Program-made: the position numbers and the translations under genes
Assembly: GCA_963763755.1 (NCBI GenBank)
Contig: CAVXQE010000006.1
Coordinates: forward strand, 124,001-188,000
DNA from: Gaiellasilicea sp963763755
GTDB lineage: Bacteria; Actinomycetota; Thermoleophilia; Gaiellales; Gaiellaceae
Reading direction: 5' to 3'
Length of the DNA: 64,000 nucleotides
Part shown: positions 32,897-42,377 of the stretch, piece by piece
Layout of the letters: the number at the start of each line of letters is the position of its first letter
How positions within the stretch are numbered: the first letter of the stretch is position 1
Notes under the pieces: generated by a model
What the model was told of the DNA's origin: nothing
The model's input: the letters and a program-made list of their open reading frames with translations, nothing else
Database searches by the model: none

Positions 32897-33798
32897 CGCT
32901 CCGGCCACCGGAGGACGACGACTTCGACGCGATGCTCGAGCTGATGAACGCCCATCAGCTCGCTGCGTTCGGCGAGGCCGACGTGACGGAGGACGAGCTG
33001 CGCACCTGGCTGACCACTCCGTCGGTCGAGATCGAGCGCGACATCCGCGTTCTCGAGCAGGACGGGCGGCTCGTCGGCTATGTCGACGTCGACTCGAACG
33101 GCGCCGACCCGCCGCTCTGGTGGTGTGACCTCAAGCTCGCACCCGACGCCGACGAGGATCCGATCGCAGCCGAGCTCGTCGGCTGGCTCGAGGAGCGTCT
33201 CGACGCCGGACGCGTGCGCGTGTGGTCGTCCGCCACCGACACCCGGGTGGTCTCGGCGCTCGAGCGGCTCGGCTTCTCGCCTGTCCGTCACTCCTACCGG
33301 ATGGAGATCGATCTCGCGGAGGACGTCGCGGACCCCGTCTGGCCGAGCGGGATCTCGGTTCGCACGCTCGCCGACCGCGAGGAGCAACTCATCTACGACG
33401 CGTTCATGGAGGTCTGGCAGGACACGTCGGACCCGCCTCACGACACGCTCGAGGACTGGAGCCACTGGATGACCCGGGCGGAGACCTTCGAGCCCTCGCT
33501 GTGGTTTCTCGCTCTCGCCGGCGACGACCTCGCTGGATTCGCGGTCTGCCGGAAGGACACCAATGACCCGAATGCCGGGCACGTCGAGTTGCTCGGCGTG
33601 CGGCGGCCGTGGCGCAAGCAGGGGCTCGGCCACGCGTTGCTCCTGCACTCGTTCCACGCGTTCCGGCTGCGGGGCTGGACACGCGGCACGCTCGGCGTCG
33701 ACGCGTCGAGCCCGACCGGAGCGACGCGGCTCTACGAGCGGGCCGGGATGTCGATCTACCGTGACACGCTCTTCCTCGAGCGACCGGCGCGGCGTTAG
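32893..33798 (+). CDS. Tandem-GNAT acetyltransferase
   Basis: This 301-residue protein holds two GNAT domains (about 1-140 and 150-301). The second is complete, with VELLGVRRPWRKQGLGHALL as the acetyl-CoA loop and GVDASSPTGATRLYERAGM. The first is degenerate (VWSSATDTRVVSALERLGF). The architecture resembles mycothiol synthase (MshD), but sequence alone is not enough to assign that reaction. It overlaps the HAD gene by ATGA. Confidence 0.82.
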   Translation: MTLRPPEDDDFDAMLELMNAHQLAAFGEADVTEDELRTWLTTPSVEIERDIRVLEQDGRLVGYVDVDSNGADPPLWWCDLKLAPDADEDPIAAELVGWLEERLDAGRVRVWSSATDTRVVSALERLGFSPVRHSYRMEIDLAEDVADPVWPSGISVRTLADREEQLIYDAFMEVWQDTSDPPHDTLEDWSHWMTRAETFEPSLWFLALAGDDLAGFAVCRKDTNDPNAGHVELLGVRRPWRKQGLGHALLLHSFHAFRLRGWTRGTLGVDASSPTGATRLYERAGMSIYRDTLFLERPARR

Positions 33799-33807
33799 AG
33801 TCCCGGC

Positions 33808-34584
33808 GTGTCGCGCCTTCGCGCCCGCTGCCCCGACTGCCGGACACTCACTGCGGTCGCGCTCGGGCCGGAGTACCAGTGTCACTCGTGCGGCCGCGAG
33901 TTCTCGGCCGGCCTCGTTCGCGTTCCGCGGGCCTGGGGCGAGGGAGGCGAGGCGATGGCCGAGGCGGCGTTTCACGAGCTGCCCTACCCCGAGGCGGCCG
34001 TGATCGAGGCCGACACGCTCGCCGAGCAGACGCTGTTGCTCGCCTGCGAGCTGCCCGACCGGCCCGTCGTGCTTGGCGGCTGCTGCTGCTCGCACGTGGG
34101 CGCGATCGAGGCGCTCTCGAGCGGCGAGGAGCGCCTGGCAGTCGTCTGGATCGATGCGCACGGCGACCTGAACACGCCGGAGACGTCACCCTCGGGAAAC
34201 GCCTGGGGGATGCCGTTGCGGATGGTGCTCGACGACGGCGCCGTCCTCGCGCAGGACGTGGCGCTGATCGGCGCCCGCAACCTCGACCCGCCCGAGGTCG
34301 AGTTCATTGCGGCGGCAGGGATCCACACCGGCGACGACGCGATCGAACGCGCGCTCGAAGGGGCGGACGCGGTGTACGTCGCTCTGGACGCCGACTCGCT
34401 CGAGCCGGGCGACCTCGCGGTCTTCATGCCCGAGCCGGACGGGCTACGCCTGACAGAGGTCGAGAAGCTGCTGGCCGAGATCGCTGCGCGGAAGCGAATC
34501 GCCGGGCTCGGCTTCACCGGACTGGTGCACGACGCGGCCAACGAGCCCAAGCTCACACAGCTTGCCGCGGCGCTGGGCTTGTGA
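33808..34584 (+). CDS. Arginase-family (ureohydrolase-fold) protein with N-terminal zinc ribbon
   Basis: The 258-residue protein starts at GTG 33808. Residues 1-35 form a four-cysteine ribbon (CPDC-x13-CHSC). The ureohydrolase fold follows with VVWIDAHGDLNTPETSPSGN (metal-binding D-x-H-x-D) and VYVALDADSLEPGDLAVFMP (second metal pair). The usual first metal motif GGDHS is replaced by GGCCCSH, with three consecutive cysteines. The protein is shorter than typical arginases. It is not identifiable as arginase, agmatinase or guanidinase. Confidence 0.8.
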   Translation: MSRLRARCPDCRTLTAVALGPEYQCHSCGREFSAGLVRVPRAWGEGGEAMAEAAFHELPYPEAAVIEADTLAEQTLLLACELPDRPVVLGGCCCSHVGAIEALSSGEERLAVVWIDAHGDLNTPETSPSGNAWGMPLRMVLDDGAVLAQDVALIGARNLDPPEVEFIAAAGIHTGDDAIERALEGADAVYVALDADSLEPGDLAVFMPEPDGLRLTEVEKLLAEIAARKRIAGLGFTGLVHDAANEPKLTQLAAALGL

Positions 34585-34632
34585 CCTCGCGCCTGTAACC
34601 GCCTCGAGCGGGCACGAGTCTAAACTCCCGCA

Positions 34633-35478
34633 ATGGCCGAAACCACCCGGATCGACGTCTCGATCGAGAACAAGCAGGCCCCTGAGCCTGAGGCCAAGAA
34701 GCATCCCAACACGTGTCCCCAGTGCGGCTCGCACTACCGCGACGACGAGCTGGCCGCGAATCTCCGGGTCTGCACGCATTGTGGCCATCACTTTCCGGTC
34801 AACGCGTACGAACGGATCGCGCAGATCGCGGACGAAGGGAGCTTCTCGGAGGAGGCTACCGACCTTCGCTCGGCCGACCCTCTGAAGTTCTTCGACCTCC
34901 GCGCCTACAACGAGCGCCTGGCCGAGGCGGAGATCGCGACGGGGCTCGGCGACGCGCTCGTCATCGGCAGCGCCACGATCGAGGATCTCCGCTGCGAGCT
35001 GGCGGTGATGGACTTCTCGTTCATGGGCGGCTCGATGGGCTCGGTCACGGGCGAGAAGTTCGCGCGCGCCTGCGAGAGCGCCGGAAACGCGGGCGTGCCG
35101 CTGATCTCGGTCTCGGCTTCGGGCGGTGCTCGCATGCAGGAGGGGATCCTGGCGCTGATGCAGCTGCCGAAGACCGTCGTCGCGGTCGAGGAGCTGCACG
35201 AGGCCGGGTGCGCGCTGATCTCCGTCATGGCGCACCCCACGACCGGCGGCCTGCTCGCGAGCTTTGCGAGCCTCGGTGACGTCCTGCTCGCCGAGCCGGG
35301 TGCCCTGATGTCGTTCGCGGGGCCGCGTGTCGTGGCGCAGACGACGCGCGAGAAGCTGCCCGACGATTTCGGCCTCGCCGAGTCGAACCTCCGCTTCGGG
35401 CACGTCGACGCGATCGTCCCGCGCCCCGAGCTCCGACCCACACTTGCACGCCTGCTTCGCCTCTTCGGAGAGGAGTAG
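34633..35478 (+). CDS. accD: Acetyl-CoA carboxylase carboxyltransferase beta subunit
   Basis: The 281-residue protein begins with a disordered acidic stretch, then a zinc ribbon CPQCGSHYRDDELAANLRVC with a second CTHCGHHF pair. The carboxyltransferase fold follows: VMDFSFMGGSMGSVTGEK, SASGGARMQEGILALMQ and HPTTGGLLASFASLGDV. With AccA it transfers carboxyl from biotin to acetyl-CoA to make malonyl-CoA. accA starts one base after the stop. Confidence 0.96.
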   Translation: MAETTRIDVSIENKQAPEPEAKKHPNTCPQCGSHYRDDELAANLRVCTHCGHHFPVNAYERIAQIADEGSFSEEATDLRSADPLKFFDLRAYNERLAEAEIATGLGDALVIGSATIEDLRCELAVMDFSFMGGSMGSVTGEKFARACESAGNAGVPLISVSASGGARMQEGILALMQLPKTVVAVEELHEAGCALISVMAHPTTGGLLASFASLGDVLLAEPGALMSFAGPRVVAQTTREKLPDDFGLAESNLRFGHVDAIVPRPELRPTLARLLRLFGEE

Positions 35479-35479
35479 G

Positions 35480-36412
35480 GTGGCGCGTGATGCAGAGATC
35501 AGGCTCCGAGATCGGTTGAGCAAGCTGGGCGGACTCGATCTCCTGCGTGGCGCGCGTCTTTCCGGCGAGCTCGAGCGGCTCAAGCGCCAGCTCGACCGGA
35601 TCGAGGCCGAGCCGACCGACGAGGAGATCTGGAACAAGGTCGAGTTGGCCCGTCACGAGGACCGGCCGTACACCCTCGACTACGTCGACAGGATCCTGGA
35701 GGACTGGTTCGAGCTGCACGGAGACCGGGGACGCGCCGACGACGCCGCGGTCGTCGCCGGCCTCGGCAAGCTCGAGGGGCGCACGATCGCGCTCATCGGC
35801 CATCAGAAGGGCCGCGACATCAAGGAGCGCTCGCAGCGGAACTTCGGGATGGCGTACCCGGAGGGCTACCGCAAGGCCATGCGCGTGATGGAGCTCGCCG
35901 ACCGGCATCGCTTCCCGGTCGTGACCCTCATCGACACGCCCGGTGCGTATCCGGGGATTGCCGCCGAGCAGCACGGTCAGGGCGGCGCGATCGCACGTTC
36001 GCAGGCCAGGATGGCGCGTCTCCGGGTGCCGACGGTCGCCTGTGTGATCGGGGAGGGCGGCTCGGGCGGGGCGGTGGCGATCGCGCTCGCCGATCGCGTC
36101 CTGATGCAGGAGAACGCGATCTACTCGGTCATCTCGCCGGAAGGCTGCGCGGCGATTCTGTGGCGCGACGCCGGGGAGAAGCGCAAGGCTGCGGCAGCGT
36201 TCAAGCCGGACGCTGCGCACTGTCTCGAGCTCGGCGTGATCGACGGGATCATCCCGGAGCCGGTCGGCGGGGCGCAGGAGAGCGCCGACGAAGCGGCCCG
36301 CCTGCTCGGCGCTGCGGTCGCGGACGCGCTCGATGAGCTCGAGGATCTTCCCCAGGAGGAGCTGCGGGCGAAACGGCGTGCCAAGTTCCGTTCGATGGGT
36401 GTGCTCGCCTGA
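35480..36412 (+). CDS. accA: Acetyl-CoA carboxylase carboxyltransferase alpha subunit
   Basis: The 310-residue product from GTG 35480 has the N-terminal helical region, then DRPYTLDYVDRILEDWFELH and GHQKGRDIKERSQRNFGMAY. The active-site regions are TLIDTPGAYPGIAAEQHGQG and GEGGSGGAVAIALADRVLMQ, with YSVISPEGCAAILWRDAG. It pairs with AccD. A strong inverted repeat downstream probably ends the transcript. Confidence 0.96.
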   Translation: MARDAEIRLRDRLSKLGGLDLLRGARLSGELERLKRQLDRIEAEPTDEEIWNKVELARHEDRPYTLDYVDRILEDWFELHGDRGRADDAAVVAGLGKLEGRTIALIGHQKGRDIKERSQRNFGMAYPEGYRKAMRVMELADRHRFPVVTLIDTPGAYPGIAAEQHGQGGAIARSQARMARLRVPTVACVIGEGGSGGAVAIALADRVLMQENAIYSVISPEGCAAILWRDAGEKRKAAAAFKPDAAHCLELGVIDGIIPEPVGGAQESADEAARLLGAAVADALDELEDLPQEELRAKRRAKFRSMGVLA

Positions 36413-36486
36413 TCGCTCAGGCTTTCCACAGCTTCCACAGGCTTTTCCCCTGTTCTAAATATGAATCACAAGGTGCCCGCACATGT

Positions 36487-36514
36487 GTTGAGGCCGGCAA
36501 ATGCCGGCCTCAAC
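36487..36514 (+). terminator. 13-bp perfect inverted repeat after accA (probable terminator)
   Basis: GTTGAGGCCGGCA and its complement TGCCGGCCTCAAC flank an AA loop, giving a long GC-rich stem about 75 bp after the accA stop. No U-run follows, so it would be an L-shaped or otherwise non-canonical terminator, common in high-GC bacteria. Confidence 0.55.
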
Positions 36515-36586
36515 TGACCCCCGCTTCGTGGAGAAGGCGATGCGCGCGTTCGTCGTCGCGCCTAGGGTTGCTGCCCGATATGCGCG

Positions 36587-36608
36587 CTGTTGAAACAACT
36601 GTCAACAG
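36587..36608 (+). promoter_or_regulatory. Inverted repeat CTGTTGA-N8-TCAACAG just upstream of ligD
   Basis: The arms CTGTTGA (36587-36593) and TCAACAG (36602-36608) are perfect complements, and the spacer itself contributes a GTTG-AAA-CAAC palindrome. It lies 12 bp before the ligD ATG in an AT-richer stretch, so a bound regulator would block translation or transcription start. No known consensus is recognised. Confidence 0.45.
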
Positions 36609-36620
36609 GGCGAGAGTCAC

Positions 36621-38950
36621 ATGGCCTCGCTGAACGACTACGAGCGCAAGCGGTCGCGGGGGAAGACACCCGAGCCTTTTGGCAAGGGGCGCAAGAGCAA
36701 GGAACCGATCTTCGTCATTCAGCGCCACGATGCGCGGAACCTGCACTACGACTTCCGGCTCGAGCGTGACGGTGCGCTTGCCAGCTGGGCGGTGCCGAAA
36801 GGCGTGCCGCTGGAGCCTGGTCAGCAGCACCTTGCGGTCCACGTCGAGGACCATCCGCTCACCTACGCCACGTTCGCGGGCGAGATCCCGGCCGGGAACT
36901 ACGGCGCCGGCACCGTCGAGATCTGGGACCACGGCACGTACGAGCTCGTCGAGGAGAAGCCGAACGGCGGCCTCACGGTCCGGCTGCGCGGCGAACGGCT
37001 GGACGGGCTCTGGACGCTCGTGCCGGCGCATCTCGGCGGCAACGCAAAGAACTGGCTGATCGTCAAGAAGAAGGAGGAGGAGGATGCGCCTCCCGGGAAG
37101 CGCCGCACCTACGCGCCGATGCTGGCAACGCTCGCGGCCGACGTGCCGACCGGCGAGGGCTGGCTCTTCGAGGTGAAGTGGGACGGCTTCCGGGCGATCG
37201 CGACGATCCGAGGCGGCAACGTCGACCTGCGCAGCCGGAACGACAAGTCCTTCGTCGATCGCTTTCCGACGGTCGTCAGGACGCTGGAGCGCGCGCTCCG
37301 GACACCCGACTGCGTGCTCGACGGCGAAGTCGTCGCCGTCGGCGAGGATGGCCGGGCGACGTTCTCGGCGATGCAGCAGGGCAAGGAAGGCACGACGTAC
37401 CTCTACGTCGCCTTCGACCTGCTCGAGGTGGAGGGGACGCCGCTGATCGACCTGCCGCTGACCGAGCGGCACAAGCGGCTCGCGGAGCTCGTGGACACCG
37501 GGCAGCGCGGGATCCAGATCTCCGCCACCTTCGACGACGGCCCGGCGTTGTACGCGGCAGCGCAGGAGCAGCGCTTCGAGGGGATCATGGCCAAGCGAGC
37601 CGACTCGCCCTACGAGCCCGGCAGGCGTACGCGCAACTGGTTGAAGCTCAAGACCCAGGGTCGGCAGGAGCTCGTGATCGTGGGGTACACGAAGGGGCAG
37701 GGCCGACGCGCTGACGCGTTCGGCGCGCTTGTCCTCGGCGTCTACGAGAACGGCGTCCTGCGCTGGGCGGGGAACGTCGGCACCGGCTTCGACGACGCCG
37801 AGATCGCACGGCTGCTCTCCCGCTTGAAGCCGCTCCGACGCGACGACTCTCCGTTCGCCGAGGTGCCCAAGATGCCGAAGGTGCGCAAGGGCGACGTCGT
37901 CTGGGTCGAGCCCGAGCTCGTGGCGGAGGTGCGCTTCGCCGAGTGGACGCACGACGGCAGGCTGCGGGCGCCGGTGTACCAGGGCCTGCGCGAGGACAAG
38001 GAGGCGGATGAGGTGCAGCGGGAGCGACCGTCGATCGAGCCGGAGATCCGGAAGGGCAAGCGTGTCCTCAAGCTCTCGAACCTCGACAAGCCCTTCTGGC
38101 CGGACGAGGGGATCACCAAGGGCGACCTGCTGGCGTACTACCGTGACGTCGCGCCGGCGATCCTGCCTCACCTGCGAGGGCCGGCCGTTCACGATGAAGC
38201 GCTACCCGGACGGGTGGAACGGGAAGTTCTTCTTCCAGAAGGATGCGCCGAAGCACATGCCCGACTGGATCCCGACCGCGCGCTTCGAGGCCTCGACGCG
38301 CGACCGGCCCCCGCAGCGACGCCTGATCGACTTCCCGCTCGTGAACGACGAGCTGGCGCTGCTCTGGGTGGTGAACATGGGCTGCATCGACATGAACACC
38401 TGGTACTCACGGGTCGACAAGCCGTCCCGGCCCGACTGGGTGCTGTTCGACCTCGACCCGTCGCCGGACGTCGGCTTCCCCGAGACGATCCAGGTCGCGC
38501 TGCTGATCAAGGAGACGCTCGACCTGCTCGAGCTCGAGTCGTTTCCGAAGACGAGCGGCTCGGAGGGCATTCATATCCTCGTCCCGGTCGCCCGGCGGCA
38601 CACGTACGCCCAGACGCGCGAGTTCTCGGAGATCGTCGCCGGCGCGATTGCGCGTGCCCATCCCGGCCTCGCGACGACCGAGTGGACGAAGGCGAAGCGC
38701 CGCGGCGTCCTGATCGACTCGAATCAGAACGGGGAGGGCAAGACGATCGCGTCCGCGTACTCGGTGCGGCCGAAGGCCGGGCGCGCCCGTCTCGACGCCG
38801 CTGCGGTGGGACGAGGTGAACGAGTCGCTCGATCCGGCCGCGTTCACGATGGACGCCGTGCTCGAGCGCGTCGCGCGGGAGGGCGACCTCTTCGCGGGCG
38901 TGCTGACGACGAAGCAGTCGCTCTCGGAAGCCCTGCGCTCGCTCCGCTAG
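36621..38950 (+). CDS. ligD: Multifunctional DNA ligase D (PE-LIG-POL), frame broken twice
   Basis: Corrected length is 775 aa. Order of domains: 3'-phosphoesterase (H36, H42 and D44 in QRHDARNLHYDFRLE), ATP-dependent ligase with the nucleotidyl lysine K186 in FEVKWDGFRAIA and later NWLKLKTQ, and a primase-like polymerase (FTMKRYPDGWNGKFFFQKD, WVLFDLDPSPDVGF, TSGSEGIHILVPV). Surplus bases lie near 38178 and 38790; the corrected end reads STPLRWDEVNESLDPAAFTM. LigD repairs double-strand breaks with Ku, which is not encoded in this window. This order is that of Pseudomonas, not Mycobacterium. The end overlaps the convergent protease gene by 4 bp. Confidence 0.95.
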
Positions 38951-41184
38951 CGGGCGATGCCCGCCGGTCGTAGCTCCTCGGCCGGTCTGCGGTGAAGGAG
39001 CGCCTTGACGCCCACCACCACGAGCCCGCCCGCGAGGCCCGCGATCGCGCCCTGCGCGATCAGCTGTTGGAAGACGTGCCACGAGAACGTCGCGTCGACG
39101 GTCCACGCGCACGGCCCGGGGTTGAGCGAGAGCGGCGTCACGCAGCCACCGGCTGCCGGGCCGCCGATGATCCCGAGCCAGCCGAAGCAGCCGGCGACAA
39201 ACGACGCACCGAGCGCACCGATGAGTCCTCCGTGCCACGCTCCCGCTGCGCCTGCCACGAGCTGAACGAGGATCGCGAGCGCGACCATCGAGACGAAGAA
39301 GGAGAGGATCGTGGCATCCAGCGCGCGTGTCTCGGCGCTCACGCCGTAGTGCATGTAGAGACGGACGAGAGCGGCGAGCACGAGGAAGCCGAGTCCGGCC
39401 AGCGCCCCGATTGCGAGCGGCAGCAGCGGCCGGACCGCCAGCGGCGGCGTCCGGAGGCGCCCGCCCGGGTCGAGGAAGGCCCACGGGGCGTCGAGTGGGC
39501 CGCGGCGGGCGAACACCGCTGCGAAGGGGAAGAGCACGAGCAGCGCGAGCAGGGGGACGAGATACGGCTTGTGCGCGATCACCAGCAACTCGCCGTCCAT
39601 GACGAACTGCCAGACACGCTCCGGAACGGCCCAGACCTGCGCGTCGACCTGCTGGTGCTCGAGCGAGGACGCTGCGCGCGAGACCGCGAGGCTGGGCCGT
39701 AGCTCGCGGACGGTCGAGAAGATGGCCGTGAACGCGGTGAGCGCGATGCCGCCGATGAGCAGGCCCGCCGTTTGCGCGAGCAGCGGCCGGCGGCCGCCGA
39801 GCGCGCGAAGCCACCACGACGCGCTCGTCCGGATCCAGGCGACGATGAGCACGAGGCCCGCAACGAGCACCCCGGCCCAGAGGAGGCCGTCGATGCTGTC
39901 GAGCTCCCGCAGAAGCGTGCCCTGCGGGGTGACGATCCGCTCGAGTGCGAGATCCGGGCCGAGCGCGAACCCGGCGGCGAGGGCGAGGGCGTCGACCCAG
40001 GGCGACGCGGGCTCGCGGCCGTCCGCGTGGGCTGCGAAGGCCTCCCGCCAGATCGCGACGCCCACGGTGCCTGCGGCGAGCGGCACGAGGACGAGTCCGG
40101 CGAGGAAGAACAAGTCGAACGGGTCGGACACGAAGCTGGAGAGAAGCTGCTTGACGCTGTCGAACGCAATCGTCGCGGTCAGGCCGGCGGCGAACGCGAC
40201 GACTGCGCCGAGAGGGAAGAGCGGGCGCGTGTCGTCGAGTGCCGCGAGCCGGCGGGCAGGATCTGGATGCGTGCTCCGGACGCGTGTCAATGGGTCCGTC
40301 TTCGGGCGCGGGAGGGCGGCGAGCACGCGTCGCAGGGCACCGCCGGGCCCGTCCGGCACCGAGGCCCGCAAGTCGGCGTAGACCTCGCGTGAACGGAGCA
40401 CGGCGTTCCGCGTCAGGTAGACGAGGAGCGCGAGTACGGCCAGCCGCCACATGACCCTCGGCAGCAGTGCGTCGCCCAGAAGCGTGACGGTGAAGGGGAT
40501 GACGGCGACCAGGAGGAACGCGTACCAGACCGCGAGCGTGAAGTACGTGATCCCGACGTCGCGGTTGCGGATGTGCGCGAGCTCGTGCCGGACGACAGCT
40601 CTGAACGCGGGCGGGTCTGCGACGTGCTTCACGACGAGCCCCCCGCCAATCGCGACGCTGTACCGGCCCGGATGCCCGAATGCAAGGCCTCCGACAGACG
40701 CGTCGAGCGGATTCCAGAAGAGCCGCGGTGGATCGAGTTCCTGCTCGCGGGCGAGTTCCGCAACCTCCTCCAGGACGGCCGGCGCATCCGCCGCCGTCAG
40801 CGGCTGCAGCTTGCGGCGTCGCGTGATCCAGAGAGGCGTCGCGACCATGATCGCGGCAGCGGCGAGGAGCAGTGCCGCCGTACCTCCGAGCATCCACCAC
40901 ACCTGGTAGCGGTAGAGCTGCGCGGTACAAGCGGAGAACCTGTCGGTGAGTGCGTTCAGCTGCTCGATGCTCGTGGCGTTGCTCGGAGAAAAGGCGAGGC
41001 ACTCGCGCGTGCCGGCGACGTGTTCCGCCGGGCTCCGGGATCTCGAGGCGATCCACTGCCAGACGTAGAGGTTTGCCCCGAGCACTGCTGCGACGAGGAG
41101 CCCGAACCGGAAGGCGGTGTCGGACGGGAAGGCGAACGGATTGAGGCGGGGACGGCGCTCCGGTGCGGCCGCCCCGGCGCTCAT
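38947..41184 (-). CDS. Large M48-family membrane metalloprotease
   Basis: This intact 745-residue protein has two N-terminal membrane segments flanking an extracytoplasmic loop, then an M48 catalytic domain with HELAH at residues 200-204 (AFRAVVRHELAHIRNRD) and the downstream third-ligand region (REVYADLRAS). HtpX relatives are about 290 aa; here roughly 450 extra residues add about ten membrane segments of unknown role. No frame break is seen. It overlaps the 158-aa gene upstream by ATGA, so the two are probably coupled. Confidence 0.88.
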   Translation of the reverse strand: MSAGAAAPERRPRLNPFAFPSDTAFRFGLLVAAVLGANLYVWQWIASRSRSPAEHVAGTRECLAFSPSNATSIEQLNALTDRFSACTAQLYRYQVWWMLGGTAALLLAAAAIMVATPLWITRRRKLQPLTAADAPAVLEEVAELAREQELDPPRLFWNPLDASVGGLAFGHPGRYSVAIGGGLVVKHVADPPAFRAVVRHELAHIRNRDVGITYFTLAVWYAFLLVAVIPFTVTLLGDALLPRVMWRLAVLALLVYLTRNAVLRSREVYADLRASVPDGPGGALRRVLAALPRPKTDPLTRVRSTHPDPARRLAALDDTRPLFPLGAVVAFAAGLTATIAFDSVKQLLSSFVSDPFDLFFLAGLVLVPLAAGTVGVAIWREAFAAHADGREPASPWVDALALAAGFALGPDLALERIVTPQGTLLRELDSIDGLLWAGVLVAGLVLIVAWIRTSASWWLRALGGRRPLLAQTAGLLIGGIALTAFTAIFSTVRELRPSLAVSRAASSLEHQQVDAQVWAVPERVWQFVMDGELLVIAHKPYLVPLLALLVLFPFAAVFARRGPLDAPWAFLDPGGRLRTPPLAVRPLLPLAIGALAGLGFLVLAALVRLYMHYGVSAETRALDATILSFFVSMVALAILVQLVAGAAGAWHGGLIGALGASFVAGCFGWLGIIGGPAAGGCVTPLSLNPGPCAWTVDATFSWHVFQQLIAQGAIAGLAGGLVVVGVKALLHRRPAEELRPAGIAR

Positions 41185-41657
41185 GCCGTCGCCAGGCTCC
41201 CGACGAGCGAGTCGGCGAGCAGTGTGGCTCGCTCGTCGGAGAGCTTGAGCGCCCGGCCCTTCTTGATCGCCAGGTCGCGCACCTGCTGGAGCTGCTCGTC
41301 CGTGAGCTCCTCCACCGGCTCCGGCTCGCCCTCGCCGCCGTTCCGGTTCACGATCCTCGCGATGACGCGGTCGATCGCACCTTCGCCCTGCTCGCGGGCG
41401 CGTTCGCGCAGCTGCTCGCCGAGGAAGCCGATCACGTCCTTCGCCACCTGCAGCACGACCGGGGTCATCAGCACCATCGCGGCGTCGACGCCGAAGCCGA
41501 GCATCTCGTCCTTCCCGCCGCCCCGTTCGAGGGACTTTGGGTCTTCGAAGTACGCCTCGCTCGTCGCCCGGAAGAGGGGCAGCTCCTCAGGCGCGGCCTT
41601 CTCGACAGTTGCGCGTGCCAGCGCGGCGACGAGCGCGTCGCTCTCAGCCGCGCTCAC
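41181..41657 (-). CDS. Uncharacterised protein coupled to the M48 protease
   Basis: The 158-residue product from GTG 41657 is acidic and alpha-helical in composition, with one hydrophobic stretch (GVDAAMVLMTPVVLQVAKDVIGF) that could be a membrane or buried helix. The rest (LGEQLRERAREQGEGAIDRV, VEELTDEQLQQVRDLAIKKG) looks like amphipathic helices. I do not recognise the family. Its ATGA overlap with the M48 gene suggests a partner or regulator of that protease. Confidence 0.7.
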   Translation of the reverse strand: MSAAESDALVAALARATVEKAAPEELPLFRATSEAYFEDPKSLERGGGKDEMLGFGVDAAMVLMTPVVLQVAKDVIGFLGEQLRERAREQGEGAIDRVIARIVNRNGGEGEPEPVEELTDEQLQQVRDLAIKKGRALKLSDERATLLADSLVGSLATA

Positions 41658-41750
41658 CGCGCAAGCTCTCTGGCCGCAGCAACGGAATGAGTGCGCATGC
41701 GCTTCCCCCCTCGTCGCCTGTCTTCGAAGATAACTCGTCCTGAGACGAAA

Positions 41751-42377
41751 TCAAGCGGCGCCGAAGAGCGGTAGGCAACGCTCGATGCCCTCGACGTCCA
41801 CGCGGCACGGCGCTCCTCGCCATTGCTCACGCTCGAGCCTCAGCTGCAGATGTGGCAACGGCACGCCTCGAGGGCTCATCGTGTCCTGACCGACGACGCG
41901 ATAGCCGAGCTTCTCGGAGACGCGCCGCGAGGCCGTGCTGGCCTCGAACGCGGACGATGTCACAGCCGTTGCTCCGAGCTCCCGAAACACGAGCTCCACG
42001 ACGGCGCCTCGCATCTCGGTGCCCACGCCGAGTCTCTGGAAGCGGTAGCCCAGCCAGGAGCCCGTCCCGATCGTCCGGTTCTCGGCATACGCGGTCGCGC
42101 CGATGCCCTGGACACCCGCGAGGACGCCGTCCACCCAGGTCCCGAGGTCGAGCGTCCAGGACTCGGGCGTCCAGGTCTCCCGGCTGGAGTGGTGATGGGC
42201 GAGGAAGGACTCCAGCGTCAAGTGGTCGGTCCACGCGAACGCGAACGGCATTTCCTCGGGAGGATGGATGCCTGCGGCCGCCACCTCGTAGAGCTCGACC
42301 AGCTCGGCTTCGGTCGGAAGGCGCAGCTCCAGTCGCGGCGTCCGCACGCGAAGCGCATGGAGCGGCGCGAGGTTCAT
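41751..42377 (-). CDS. GNAT acetyltransferase (RimJ/RimL-like)
   Basis: The 208-residue product from ATG 42377 has the RimJ-type start LRVRTPRLELRLPTEAELVE, then SWTLDLGTWVDGVLAGVQGI and the acetyl-CoA loop WLGYRFQRLGVGTEMRGAVV, followed by SSAFEASTASRRVSEKLGYR. This group N-acetylates protein termini, amino acids or antibiotics; the substrate is unknown. It follows the NDH-2 gene with an ATGA overlap. Confidence 0.85.
   Translation of the reverse strand: MNLAPLHALRVRTPRLELRLPTEAELVELYEVAAAGIHPPEEMPFAFAWTDHLTLESFLAHHHSSRETWTPESWTLDLGTWVDGVLAGVQGIGATAYAENRTIGTGSWLGYRFQRLGVGTEMRGAVVELVFRELGATAVTSSAFEASTASRRVSEKLGYRVVGQDTMSPRGVPLPHLQLRLEREQWRGAPCRVDVEGIERCLPLFGAA

Noticed and set aside
36421..36450. 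Extra DnaA boxes after accA (CTTTCCACAG and CTTCCACAGG)
   Set aside because: Each has two or more mismatches to TTATCCACA, and they lie 30 kb from the origin; more likely chance.
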